Assembly (NCBI RefSeq): GCF_001637325.1
Contig: NZ_LRXL01000037.1
Span: 558,001-622,000 of the forward strand
Direction: 5' to 3'
DNA: 64,000 bases
Origin: Cochleicola gelatinilyticus
Lineage (GTDB): Bacteria; Bacteroidota; Bacteroidia; Flavobacteriales; Flavobacteriaceae
The notes beneath the pieces are model-generated. The model saw nothing but the letters and a program-made list of their open reading frames with translations, made no database searches and was not told the origin of the DNA. The position numbers and the translations under genes are program-made. Shown here piece after piece: positions 26,213 to 33,708 of this stretch (positions are counted from its first letter, which is position 1; every line of letters starts with the position of its first letter).

Positions 26213-28348
26213 ATGAAAATCGCACTAATTGTTTCTCTTACGTTACTAAGTTCTGCTATTTCTTGTAATAGTAAGGAAACCTCAAAAAATACTATGAAAA
26301 TAACCCCTCCTACAACCGAAAAAAATGCTAAAAACCTTGAAATGCACGGCGATATTCGCGTAGATAATTATTATTGGTTAAACGACAAAGAAAATCCTGA
26401 AGTGATCGATTATCTAGAAAGAGAGAACGATTATTACAATAAAATGACAGCTCATACCGATGGTTTAAAAAAATCATTGTTCGAAGAAATGAAGGAGCGA
26501 ATCAAAGAAGACGATTCATCTGTGCCGTATAAATTAAATGGGTACTATTATATCACGCGTTTTGAAAAAGGAAACGATTACCCAATATATACTAGAAAAA
26601 AAGAAACATTAGATGCGGAAGAAGAAATCCTTTTTAATGTCAATGAAATGGCTGAAGGATTTTCATATTACAACTTAAATGGAATAAATATAAGTCCGAA
26701 TAATAAATTAGTTTCGTTTGGAATCGACACCGTGAGCCGAAGAAAATATACCATTTTTATAAAAAACCTTGAAACGGGTGAGCTTCTTGAAGAAAATATT
26801 CCACAAACAACAGGAAGTGCAACATGGGCAAACGATAATAAAACATTATTTTATACCCGAAAAGACGAAAAAACTTTACGTTCTAATCAGATCTACAAAC
26901 ACACTTTAGGAACTAATGCTTCAGAAGATGAATTAATTTTTACTGAAGAAGATGAAACTTTCGGAACGTATATCTACAAGACAAAGTCGAAGAAGTATTT
27001 AGTAATTGGCTCTTACAGCACACTTACTTCTGAATTTAGAATTCTTGATGCCAATACTCCAAATAAACCTTTTAAAGTCTTTCAGCCAAGAGAGCGTGGA
27101 TTAGAATATAGTATATCTCACTTCGGAAGCTATTTCTACGTACTTACAAATAAAGATAAAGCCATCAACTTTAAATTGATGAAGACTTCAGAAACTGCAA
27201 CAGGGAAAGAGCATTGGAGCGATGTAATCTCTCATCGGGAAGACGTACTTTTGGAAGATATCGATATTTTTAAGGAATATCTGGTAGTAAGTGAACGCAG
27301 TAATGGTCTAAATAAAATTCATATACAACGGTGGGACGGAAGCAAAGAGTACTATTTGCCTTTCGAAAATGAAACCTACACCGCTTATACTGTTCAAAAT
27401 CCTGAATTTGACACAAAGATACTTCGCTATGGTTACAATGCATTAGGAACTCCTGCATCGATAATCGATTTTAATATGGAGTCTAAAGAAAAGGAAGTTA
27501 AAAAAGAAACAGAAGTACTTGGCGGTAAGTTCAACAAAGATAATTACGAATCGAAACGTGTATGGGCGACGGCAGAAGACGGTACTAAAATTCCTATTTC
27601 GATAATTTATAAAAAAGGATTCGAACAAAACGGTAAAAGTCCATTGCTCTTGTATGCGTATGGTTCGTATGGCTCAACGATCGACCCTTATTTTTCTACA
27701 GTACGGTTAAGTTTGCTAGATCGTGGATTTGCTTTTGCAATCGCACACGTTCGTGGCGGAGAATACTTAGGACGTCAATGGTATGAAGACGGAAAATTAT
27801 TGAAAAAGAAAAATACATTTACCGATTTTGTAGATGCTTCTAAATTTTTAATTACTGAAAATTATACCTCTAAAGAGCATTTATACGCTTCTGGAGGTTC
27901 TGCCGGAGGACTATTAATGGGAGCCATCGTAAATATGGCACCTGAATTATATAACGGAGTGATTGCTTCTGTGCCTTTTGTAGATGTAGTAACGACCATG
28001 CTTGATGATAGCATTCCTCTTACCACTGGAGAGTACGATGAATGGGGAAATCCAAATGAAAAAGAATACTACGAGTATATGAAGTCGTATTCCCCTTACG
28101 ATAATGTGGAAGCGAAAGAGTATCCCAATATGTTAGTAACAACTGGCTTGCACGATTCACAAGTGCAGTATTGGGAACCAGCAAAATGGGTTGCAAAGCT
28201 TAGAGAACTAAAAAAGGATGACAATTTATTACTACTACAAACTAACATGGATGCAGGGCATGGAGGAGCATCGGGTCGTTTTGAAGCATTAAAGGAAGTA
28301 GCTATAGATTATGCCTTTCTACTTGATATGGAGGGGATAAAAGAGTAA
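26213..28348 (+). CDS. S9 prolyl-oligopeptidase family lipoprotein peptidase
   Basis: The start at 26213 gives a lipoprotein signal (ALIVSLTLLSSAISC) and 711 aa. A seven-bladed beta-propeller (about 60-420) precedes the alpha/beta-hydrolase domain. The catalytic serine is in ASGGSAGGLLMG (about Ser563), Asp in TGLHDSQVQYWEP and His in DAGHGGASGR. ENDYYNKMT and RGGEYLGRQWYEDGKLLKKKNTF-type motifs favour oligopeptidase B/protease II-like enzymes, which cut short peptides. The lipid anchor would place it in the envelope. It is monocistronic and divergent from ybaB. Confidence 0.9.
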   Translation: MKIALIVSLTLLSSAISCNSKETSKNTMKITPPTTEKNAKNLEMHGDIRVDNYYWLNDKENPEVIDYLERENDYYNKMTAHTDGLKKSLFEEMKERIKEDDSSVPYKLNGYYYITRFEKGNDYPIYTRKKETLDAEEEILFNVNEMAEGFSYYNLNGINISPNNKLVSFGIDTVSRRKYTIFIKNLETGELLEENIPQTTGSATWANDNKTLFYTRKDEKTLRSNQIYKHTLGTNASEDELIFTEEDETFGTYIYKTKSKKYLVIGSYSTLTSEFRILDANTPNKPFKVFQPRERGLEYSISHFGSYFYVLTNKDKAINFKLMKTSETATGKEHWSDVISHREDVLLEDIDIFKEYLVVSERSNGLNKIHIQRWDGSKEYYLPFENETYTAYTVQNPEFDTKILRYGYNALGTPASIIDFNMESKEKEVKKETEVLGGKFNKDNYESKRVWATAEDGTKIPISIIYKKGFEQNGKSPLLLYAYGSYGSTIDPYFSTVRLSLLDRGFAFAIAHVRGGEYLGRQWYEDGKLLKKKNTFTDFVDASKFLITENYTSKEHLYASGGSAGGLLMGAIVNMAPELYNGVIASVPFVDVVTTMLDDSIPLTTGEYDEWGNPNEKEYYEYMKSYSPYDNVEAKEYPNMLVTTGLHDSQVQYWEPAKWVAKLRELKKDDNLLLLQTNMDAGHGGASGRFEALKEVAIDYAFLLDMEGIKE

Positions 28349-28362
28349 TTAAAAAAAACTTA

Positions 28363-28370
28363 GTATCTTT
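28363..28370 (+). promoter_or_regulatory. -7 promoter element (TATCTTTG) of the cysteate-synthase-like gene
   Basis: TATCTTTG is a perfect TAnnTTTG match, 57 bp before the ATG at 28428. No clear -33 TTG is seen at the right spacing. Confidence 0.55.
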
Positions 28371-28427
28371 GCCCTGTTTTAAAAACTGAAGTGATTTAAC
28401 TTCTAATTTATAACAAAATAACTCTGT

Positions 28428-29465
28428 ATGAAAGAAGGAATTAAAGCCTATTCGAATGTGTTAGAATTAATTGGTGATACACCGTTAATTAAGCTTAACA
28501 ACATTACGGAAAAAATGCAAGGTAATTATTTTGCAAAAGTAGAAGCATTCAATCCAGGACACTCAAGCAAAGACCGAATAGCATTACACATTATTGAAGA
28601 AGCCGAAGCAAAGGGGATTTTAAAACCTGGGGATACCATTATCGAGACCACAAGTGGTAATACGGGTTTTAGTATTGCAATGGTGAGTATTATTAAAGGA
28701 TACAAATGTATTCTGGCGGTAAGTTCTAAATCTTCTAAAGATAAAATAGACATGCTTAGAACAATGGGGGCTTCTGTCTATGTTTGTCCAGCGCATGTTC
28801 CAGCAGATGACCCTAGATCGTATTACGAAGTAGCTAAGCGGCTTCATAAAGAAACCGAAGGTTCTGTCTACATAAATCAATATTTTAACAAGCTCAATAT
28901 TGAGGCTCACTATAAGACTACTGGTCCTGAAATCTGGAAACAGACAAATGGGCAAATCACGCATTTAGTGGCTTGTAGTGGTACAGGAGGAACAATCTCA
29001 GGAACTGCAAAATATTTGAAAGAACAAAATCCTAATATTCAAGTTATAGGGATCGACGCTTATGGGTCGGTGCTACAGAAGTATCATGAAACCAGAGAAT
29101 TAGATAAGAATGAAATCTATCCATATCGAATTGAAGGTCTTGGTAAGAATCTAATACCCTCTGCTACCGATTTCGATCAGATTGACTATTTTATTAAAGT
29201 TACAGACGAAAGTAGTGCACACACCGCACGTGAACTAGCAAGAACAGAAGGGTTGTTTGCAGGGTATACGAGTGGAGCTGCTATGCAAGGGTTGAAACAA
29301 CTGGATGAAGAAGGCGTTTTTTCGAAAGACAGCAATGTTGTCGTTATATTTCCCGATCACGGTTCGCGTTATATGAGTAAAATCTATAGTGACGACTGGA
29401 TGGATCAGCAAGGTTTTATGGAAATGGAACCTGAAGAAGTTTCTGATGTACAATACATTAAGTAA
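28428..29465 (+). CDS. PLP-dependent beta-replacement enzyme, candidate cysteate synthase
   Basis: The 345-aa fold-type II enzyme resembles cysteine synthase/cystathionine beta-synthase. NPGHSSKDR carries the PLP lysine Lys48, TTSGNTGFS is the substrate Asn loop, [10 protein letters not shown] the phosphate loop, and TSGAAMQG lies near the C-terminus. It lacks CBS regulatory domains. Cysteine synthases usually have PSGSVKDR, so PGHSSKDR marks a distinct subgroup. The next gene is an alpha-oxoamine synthase. A cysteate synthase plus such an enzyme is the published pair for capnine/sulfonolipid synthesis in Bacteroidota, so O-phosphoserine plus sulfite to L-cysteate is my preferred reaction; ordinary cysteine or cystathionine synthesis is the alternative. 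Confidence 0.75.
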   Translation: MKEGIKAYSNVLELIGDTPLIKLNNITEKMQGNYFAKVEAFNPGHSSKDRIALHIIEEAEAKGILKPGDTIIETTSGNTGFSIAMVSIIKGYKCILAVSSKSSKDKIDMLRTMGASVYVCPAHVPADDPRSYYEVAKRLHKETEGSVYINQYFNKLNIEAHYKTTGPEIWKQTNGQITHLVACSGTGGTISGTAKYLKEQNPNIQVIGIDAYGSVLQKYHETRELDKNEIYPYRIEGLGKNLIPSATDFDQIDYFIKVTDESSAHTARELARTEGLFAGYTSGAAMQGLKQLDEEGVFSKDSNVVVIFPDHGSRYMSKIYSDDWMDQQGFMEMEPEEVSDVQYIK

Positions 29466-29484
29466 GTTAAAATAACTATCAGAA

Positions 29485-29518
29485 TAAAAAGTCGTTACTA
29501 ACAATAACGGCTTTTTTT
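29485..29518 (+). terminator. Terminator after the cysteate-synthase-like gene
   Basis: GTCGTTA and TAACGGC pair (one G-T) around a short loop, followed by a T-run. It separates two same-direction genes that also have separate promoters. Confidence 0.7.
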
Positions 29519-29567
29519 CTGTTCATTTCTTAGCGATAAAGGGTATGGTAGTGAAGAGAAATTTCAG

Positions 29568-29575
29568 TATTTTTG
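29568..29575 (+). promoter_or_regulatory. -7 promoter element (TATTTTTG) of the alpha-oxoamine synthase gene
   Basis: TATTTTTG lies 29 bp before the ATG at 29605, so the gene can be transcribed apart from its upstream neighbour. Confidence 0.5.
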
Positions 29576-29604
29576 CCCCTTGCAATCATAATTTTTGACA
29601 TTTG

Positions 29605-30864
29605 ATGAAAGATTTATTCGATAAAATTTATAAAGACAAAGGTCCCTTAGGTAAGTGGGCAGAACAAGCGGAAGGGTATTTTGTATTTCCAAAGCTAGAA
29701 GGTCCTATTTCAAACCGAATGGGTTTTAAAGGTAAGGAAGTGATCACGTGGAGTGTGAACGATTACCTAGGGCTTGCAAATCACCCTGAAGTTCGTAAAG
29801 TAGATGCTGAAGCAGCTGCTGAATACGGTTCTGCGTATCCAATGGGTGCACGTATGATGAGTGGTCACACAGATCTCCATGAGCAACTTCAAAATGAATT
29901 AGCAGAATTTGTAAGTAAAGAAGCTGCCTATCTTTTAAATTTTGGATATCAGGGAATGGTTTCTACTGTAGATGCCTTGGTTTCTAAAGATGATGTTATT
30001 GTATATGATGTAGATGCCCACGCCTGTATTATCGATGGTGTTCGTCTACATTTAGGACAGCGTTTTACCTACAAGCACAACGATATGGAAAGTATCGAAA
30101 AAAATCTAAAACGTGCTGAAAAAGTTGCAGAAAAAACTGGCGGAGGAATTCTTTTAATTTCTGAAGGGGTCTTCGGAATGCGTGGAGAACAAGGGAAATT
30201 GAAAGAAATTGTCGCTCTTAAGAAAAAATATAAATTTAGACTTTTTGTTGATGATGCTCATGGTTTCGGAACGCTTGGAAAAACAGGTGCCGGAGCAGGA
30301 GAGGAGCAGGGAGTGCAAGATGAGATCGATGTATACTTCGCAACATTCGCAAAGTCTTTAGCAAGTACGGGAGCTTTTATAGCCGCTGACGAAGAAATTA
30401 TTAATTACCTTAAATATAATTTGCGTTCACAGATGTTCGCAAAATCTTTACAAATGCAATTAGTTGTAGGTGCGTTAAAGCGTCTTGATATGTTGCGTAC
30501 TATGCCCGAGCTTAAAGAAAAACTTTGGAAAAATGTTGATGCTTTACAAAACGGACTTAAAGAACGTGGTTTCGATATTGGAACGACGCAGAGTTGTGTA
30601 ACACCAGTCTATCTTAAAGGAAGTATTCCTGAAGCAATGGCTCTTGTGAAAGATTTGCGTGAAAATCATGGTATTTTCTGTTCGATTGTAGTATACCCTG
30701 TTATTCCTAAAGGATTAATTCTTTTAAGAATGATCCCTACAGCTTCCCATACAATGGAAGATATTAACGAAACACTGGAAGCATTCTCAGCAATCCGAGA
30801 GCGACTAGAAAACGGAACATACAAGAGACTTTCAGCAGCAGTTGCTGCAGCTATGGGCGAGTAA
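29605..30864 (+). CDS. Alpha-oxoamine synthase, candidate cysteate/serine C-acyltransferase
   Basis: The start is ATG 29605 (MKDLFDKI), since the triplet before it is TTG. The 419-aa PLP enzyme of the serine palmitoyltransferase/KBL/BioF family has DYLGLANHPEV, HDVDAHAC-like YDVDAHAC, FVDDAHGFGTLG (Asp217) and the PLP lysine Lys250 (TFAKSLASTGAF). The family condenses an amino acid with an acyl-thioester and releases CO2. In flavobacteria the candidate products are 3-ketocapnine (from cysteate, sulfonolipids) or 3-ketosphinganine (from serine). The upstream cysteate-synthase-like gene favours cysteate. BioF or Kbl are less likely given the long N-terminal extension and no biotin or threonine-degradation neighbours. 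Confidence 0.82.
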   Translation: MKDLFDKIYKDKGPLGKWAEQAEGYFVFPKLEGPISNRMGFKGKEVITWSVNDYLGLANHPEVRKVDAEAAAEYGSAYPMGARMMSGHTDLHEQLQNELAEFVSKEAAYLLNFGYQGMVSTVDALVSKDDVIVYDVDAHACIIDGVRLHLGQRFTYKHNDMESIEKNLKRAEKVAEKTGGGILLISEGVFGMRGEQGKLKEIVALKKKYKFRLFVDDAHGFGTLGKTGAGAGEEQGVQDEIDVYFATFAKSLASTGAFIAADEEIINYLKYNLRSQMFAKSLQMQLVVGALKRLDMLRTMPELKEKLWKNVDALQNGLKERGFDIGTTQSCVTPVYLKGSIPEAMALVKDLRENHGIFCSIVVYPVIPKGLILLRMIPTASHTMEDINETLEAFSAIRERLENGTYKRLSAAVAAAMGE

Positions 30865-30885
30865 ACTTTATAGTTTTATAAAATT

Positions 30886-30924
30886 AAAAAAGCACCTGTT
30901 ATTTTATAGCAGGTGCTTTTTTAA
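30886..30924. terminator. Bidirectional hairpin terminator
   Basis: AAAAAAGCACCTG and CAGGTGCTTTTTT form a long stem around TTATTTTATAG, between convergent genes. Confidence 0.9.
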
Positions 30925-30973
30925 TAAAACAATTTTTAAAACTCTAGTGTCTATTAAAGACATCGGTTTTATG

Positions 30974-31071
30974 TAACGCATACATAAGTTTTGCGTTAGG
31001 GATAGCAGTGAAAATCCTGCCTAAGCAGATTGAAACGTATAGCCCGACCTGAGGTGACGAGGGGAACGCCC
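30974..31071 (+). repeat. Structured intergenic element, copy 1 (GCGTTAGGGAT ... AGCCCGACC ... GGGAACGCCC)
   Basis: The core runs from GCGTTAGGGAT (30993-31003) through AGCCCGACC (31041-31049) to GGGAACGCCC (31062-31071). TAACGCA/TGCGTTA (30974-30980, 30992-30998) and GCAG/CTGC (31005-31008, 31017-31020) form hairpins. The same three blocks in the same order recur on the minus strand at 37508-37604 with unrelated filler. It lies between a terminator and the last codon of the GNAT-like gene. It may belong to a flavobacterial RNA or repeat family such as Flavo-1, which I cannot confirm without a covariance-model search. Confidence 0.7.
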
Positions 31072-31080
31072 AAAGTGGAT

Positions 31081-32199
31081 TTAGAGTGACTTTTTAAAGG
31101 TGCTTCTTTCTTTGTGTTGAATTGGAGAGTAATCTTTCCAGAGTAATTGCACGGCTGTATTTTCAATAAGTTCGGGGTTGGTTTCTACCGTATCGATGCC
31201 TTTTGAATTAAATAAATATTGCATCTCTTCGAAAATAATAGCGGTAACTCCTTTTCCTTGATATTCTGGATCGATGCCTATTAAATAAAAAGCGGCACGG
31301 TCATTTTTTCGTTGTGCTTTCCATAAATGATACCAGCCAAAGGGGAGAAGGCGTCCGTTAGCTTTTTTTAATGCTTTGGTAAACGAAGGCATGACAATAG
31401 AAAATGCGATAAGATTTCCTTTTTCGTCCTGTATACACGTAATATAATCTGGCTGAATAAAGGTAAAATATTTCTCTTTGTAGTAGTCAATTTGATATTG
31501 TTGTACCGGCACAAATGTTTGTAGTGTATTATACGTCTTATTTAAAAGATCGAACATCACATCTACGTAGGGAAGAATTTCCTTTTTGTTCTTAAATGTA
31601 ATTACTGAAAGCTTGTAGCGTTGTTTTACTATTTTCGAAAACTTAGCTACTTTTTCTTTAATGGACGAAGGAATGCTTAGTTTATATTCTACCCAGGTTG
31701 CTTGTTTTTCGAAACCTAATTTCTCAAAATGTTCTGCATAATATGGATAGTGGTACCAGGTAATCATGGTATTCATCTCATCGAATCCCTTGGTTAAAAT
31801 CCCCGCTTTTTCCATGTTCGAAAACCCGACAGGACCTTCGGCATATTCTAAATTATGAGCATTTCCAGCTTCATACACTTTTTCTAACAACGCTTTGGTT
31901 ACTTCAATATCATCGATCATGTCTAACCAACCAAAACGAACTTTCTTTTTTCCTATTTCGTTAATTTCTAGATGGTTAATTATTACCGCAATGCGCCCAA
32001 CAATCTCATTTTCTTTATAGGCAAGAAAATAGGATGCTTCTGCATTTTTAAAAACTGGATTCTTTGTTTTGTCCAGTGTTTCCATTTCGTCTTTTATCAA
32101 CGGTGGAACCCAGAACTCACAGTTTTTATACAGAGTAAATGGAAAGGTTACAAACTGTTTAAGTTCTTGTGTAGAGTGAATTTCTTTTATCGTAATCAT
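31081..32199 (-). CDS. GNAT-fold N-acetyltransferase-like protein
   Basis: The 372-aa protein has an N-terminal GNAT-like half (FPFTLYKNCEFWVPPLIKDE; ASYFLAYKENEIVGRIAVIIN) and a C-terminal GNAT core (AFYLIGIDPEYQGKGVTAIIFEEM, with the acetyl-CoA loop YQGKG). The double layout resembles large GNAT proteins found across Bacteroidota, some mislabelled GTP cyclohydrolase. No membrane segment is seen. The substrate is unknown, possibly an amino sugar or peptide. It probably shares a transcript with the outer-membrane protein whose gene ends 11 bp upstream. Confidence 0.8.
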   Translation of the reverse strand: MITIKEIHSTQELKQFVTFPFTLYKNCEFWVPPLIKDEMETLDKTKNPVFKNAEASYFLAYKENEIVGRIAVIINHLEINEIGKKKVRFGWLDMIDDIEVTKALLEKVYEAGNAHNLEYAEGPVGFSNMEKAGILTKGFDEMNTMITWYHYPYYAEHFEKLGFEKQATWVEYKLSIPSSIKEKVAKFSKIVKQRYKLSVITFKNKKEILPYVDVMFDLLNKTYNTLQTFVPVQQYQIDYYKEKYFTFIQPDYITCIQDEKGNLIAFSIVMPSFTKALKKANGRLLPFGWYHLWKAQRKNDRAAFYLIGIDPEYQGKGVTAIIFEEMQYLFNSKGIDTVETNPELIENTAVQLLWKDYSPIQHKERSTFKKSL

Positions 32200-32210
32200 A
32201 GAGTCATAAG

Positions 32211-33215
32211 CTAAAGTCTTCCGTCGCCATTATCGTCCTCATCTTCAAAACCATCTTTGCGTTTGTTATTCTTTTTCTCTTTTTTGTTTTTTTCTTTTCT
32301 TCTCTTGTCACGACCCGACTTTCCTTTTTCTTCAATAAACTCGTCTTTCGAATGCATATCGAAACGGTATGCTGCACCCACTCGTACATACAGCCTAGAG
32401 GGAGTGTCTTTAAAGTTTACCATTCCAGAAAGGTCAACATGCAGATCTTTATTAATTAAAACAGCTGCTCCACCTCGTAACAATTGGTCGGCGTAAAAAT
32501 CGCTTTTTAATCCTTGATTTTCAAGAAAAACTGAAAAATAATCTGTGACCGAATGCGTAAGGGTAACAATATATCCATAGGTTGGGAAGTCTGTAGTGAC
32601 GCGGTCTACAATGATATTTGTAACAAATACCCAACCGCCAATCCAATTATTTTGTGTGGATAAAACAAATTTAGGACTAATAGTTTGTTCAAATTCTGGC
32701 GAAAACGGATTGTCTTCGAAGTCGAAGTTAACTCCAGCGTATAGGGAAATAGCAGGTATGAGATCTGCCCATTGAAATCTATTATTTGCTTTCCAACTAT
32801 ATAAATTAGGACCTTCAAGTTGTCTTTTGCGATACGGATCGTAAAAAAGATATTTTGCTCCGAGTGTATTGCTTCGGAAGTTTGCAAATTTATCTTCACT
32901 AACGACTGAAGAATTTGCAAAATTTACCGTATTCGATTGAAATTCTCCAATTAAACTAATTTCAAGCTCTTCTTTTAATAATCCATAGCGTAAACTATAA
33001 TCCCAACTAAAGGCATCTGTTTCAGTATTAAATAAGCGATGTTCTTCTTTGCCCAACGAAAAACCAGTTTCTAGTTGTAGTACATTTGTACCCACCGAAA
33101 ATGCACCTTGAGAAACTCCAGGGCGATTGGTGTTAATCATATCTGTATACTGAGCGGATACTTGTAAGAGTGGGGTAAAAACAAGAATAAGAAATAGAAG
33201 GATGGGGTGGTGCAT
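32211..33215 (-). CDS. Outer-membrane beta-barrel protein (transporter/MetA-like) with charged tail
   Basis: The start is set at 33215 (MHHPILLFLILVFTPLLQVSAQ, a signal peptide) because a -7 element TATCTTTG lies inside the upstream extension. This gives 334 aa. The mature protein opens MINTNRPGVSQGAFSVG..LQLETGF, the typical start of the MetA-pathway 'transporter' barrels, and alternates hydrophobic strands to about residue 290. The last roughly 40 residues are a highly charged Lys/Arg run followed by an acidic end (EDEDDNGDGRL), probably periplasmic and unstructured. The transported substrate is unknown. Confidence 0.8.
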   Translation of the reverse strand: MHHPILLFLILVFTPLLQVSAQYTDMINTNRPGVSQGAFSVGTNVLQLETGFSLGKEEHRLFNTETDAFSWDYSLRYGLLKEELEISLIGEFQSNTVNFANSSVVSEDKFANFRSNTLGAKYLFYDPYRKRQLEGPNLYSWKANNRFQWADLIPAISLYAGVNFDFEDNPFSPEFEQTISPKFVLSTQNNWIGGWVFVTNIIVDRVTTDFPTYGYIVTLTHSVTDYFSVFLENQGLKSDFYADQLLRGGAAVLINKDLHVDLSGMVNFKDTPSRLYVRVGAAYRFDMHSKDEFIEEKGKSGRDKRRKEKNKKEKKNNKRKDGFEDEDDNGDGRL

Positions 33216-33233
33216 ACAGTTCGTTGTTTCTTT

Positions 33234-33241
33234 CAAAGATA
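33234..33241 (-). promoter_or_regulatory. -7 promoter element (TATCTTTG) of the outer-membrane protein gene
   Basis: Minus-strand TATCTTTG lies 18 bp before the ATG at 33215 and within the longer possible ORF, so it argues for the shorter start. Confidence 0.6.
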
Positions 33242-33295
33242 TAAGTTTTATCATTTATTTAATAGTTGATTTTCTTCTTTTTCTACAGCAATCCG

Positions 33296-33303
33296 TATTT
33301 TTG
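33296..33303 (+). promoter_or_regulatory. -7 promoter element (TATTTTTG) of the DUF4834 gene
   Basis: TATTTTTG lies 18 bp before the ATG at 33322, divergent from the promoter at 33234-33241. Confidence 0.45.
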
Positions 33304-33321
33304 AAAAAAGTATAATTTATT

Positions 33322-33585
33322 ATGATGACTTTTCTAAAAACGATTTTAGTCATACTTCTCGTATATTTTGGACTAAAGTTTTTAATACGTTTGTTGACGC
33401 CTTACATTATGCGATATGTCGCAAAAAAAGCAGGACAAAAATTCGAACAAGCTTTTGGGCAAAATCCAATGCGTTCAGAACCACAAAAAGAAGGAAAAGT
33501 AACTATCGATAAAAAACCTCCTTCTACACGACGAACTAAAGAAACAGTTGGAGAGTATGTTGATTTTGAAGAGATAAAAGAGTAA
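33322..33585 (+). CDS. DUF4834-like small membrane protein
   Basis: The 87-aa protein has one N-terminal membrane segment (FLKTILVILLVYFGLKFLIRLL) and a soluble tail with FEQAFGQNPM, a Lys/Arg-rich stretch and an acidic end (GEYVDFEEIKE). This matches the DUF4834 proteins that, in Flavobacteriaceae, sit just before a YfhO-family gene, as here. The function is unknown. The final GEYVDFEEIKE looks like a conserved short linear motif. Confidence 0.72.
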   Translation: MMTFLKTILVILLVYFGLKFLIRLLTPYIMRYVAKKAGQKFEQAFGQNPMRSEPQKEGKVTIDKKPPSTRRTKETVGEYVDFEEIKE

Positions 33586-33623
33586 ATCTCCAATTATATT
33601 TCTAACCTATTTATTTGTTTATT

Positions 33624-33643
33624 AATTGTGTAGAAATACACAA
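33624..33643. other. Perfect hairpin with GAAA tetraloop
   Basis: ATTGTGTA and TACACAAT pair perfectly around GAAA, a stable GNRA-type loop. It lacks a T-run, so it is not a clear intrinsic terminator; it could be an mRNA 3' end stabiliser or processing site between DUF4834 and yfhO. Confidence 0.45.
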
Positions 33644-33708
33644 TCAATACACGGTTAATTCTACCATATTTTTTATACTTTTCACGCTACATTTTTCACT
33701 TCTTTTCT

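Noticed and set aside
29485-29575. Terminator plus new promoter as evidence that the two PLP enzymes are unrelated
   Set aside because: Separate promoters do not exclude a shared pathway; adjacency and family identity remain suggestive, so the pairing is kept as a hypothesis.
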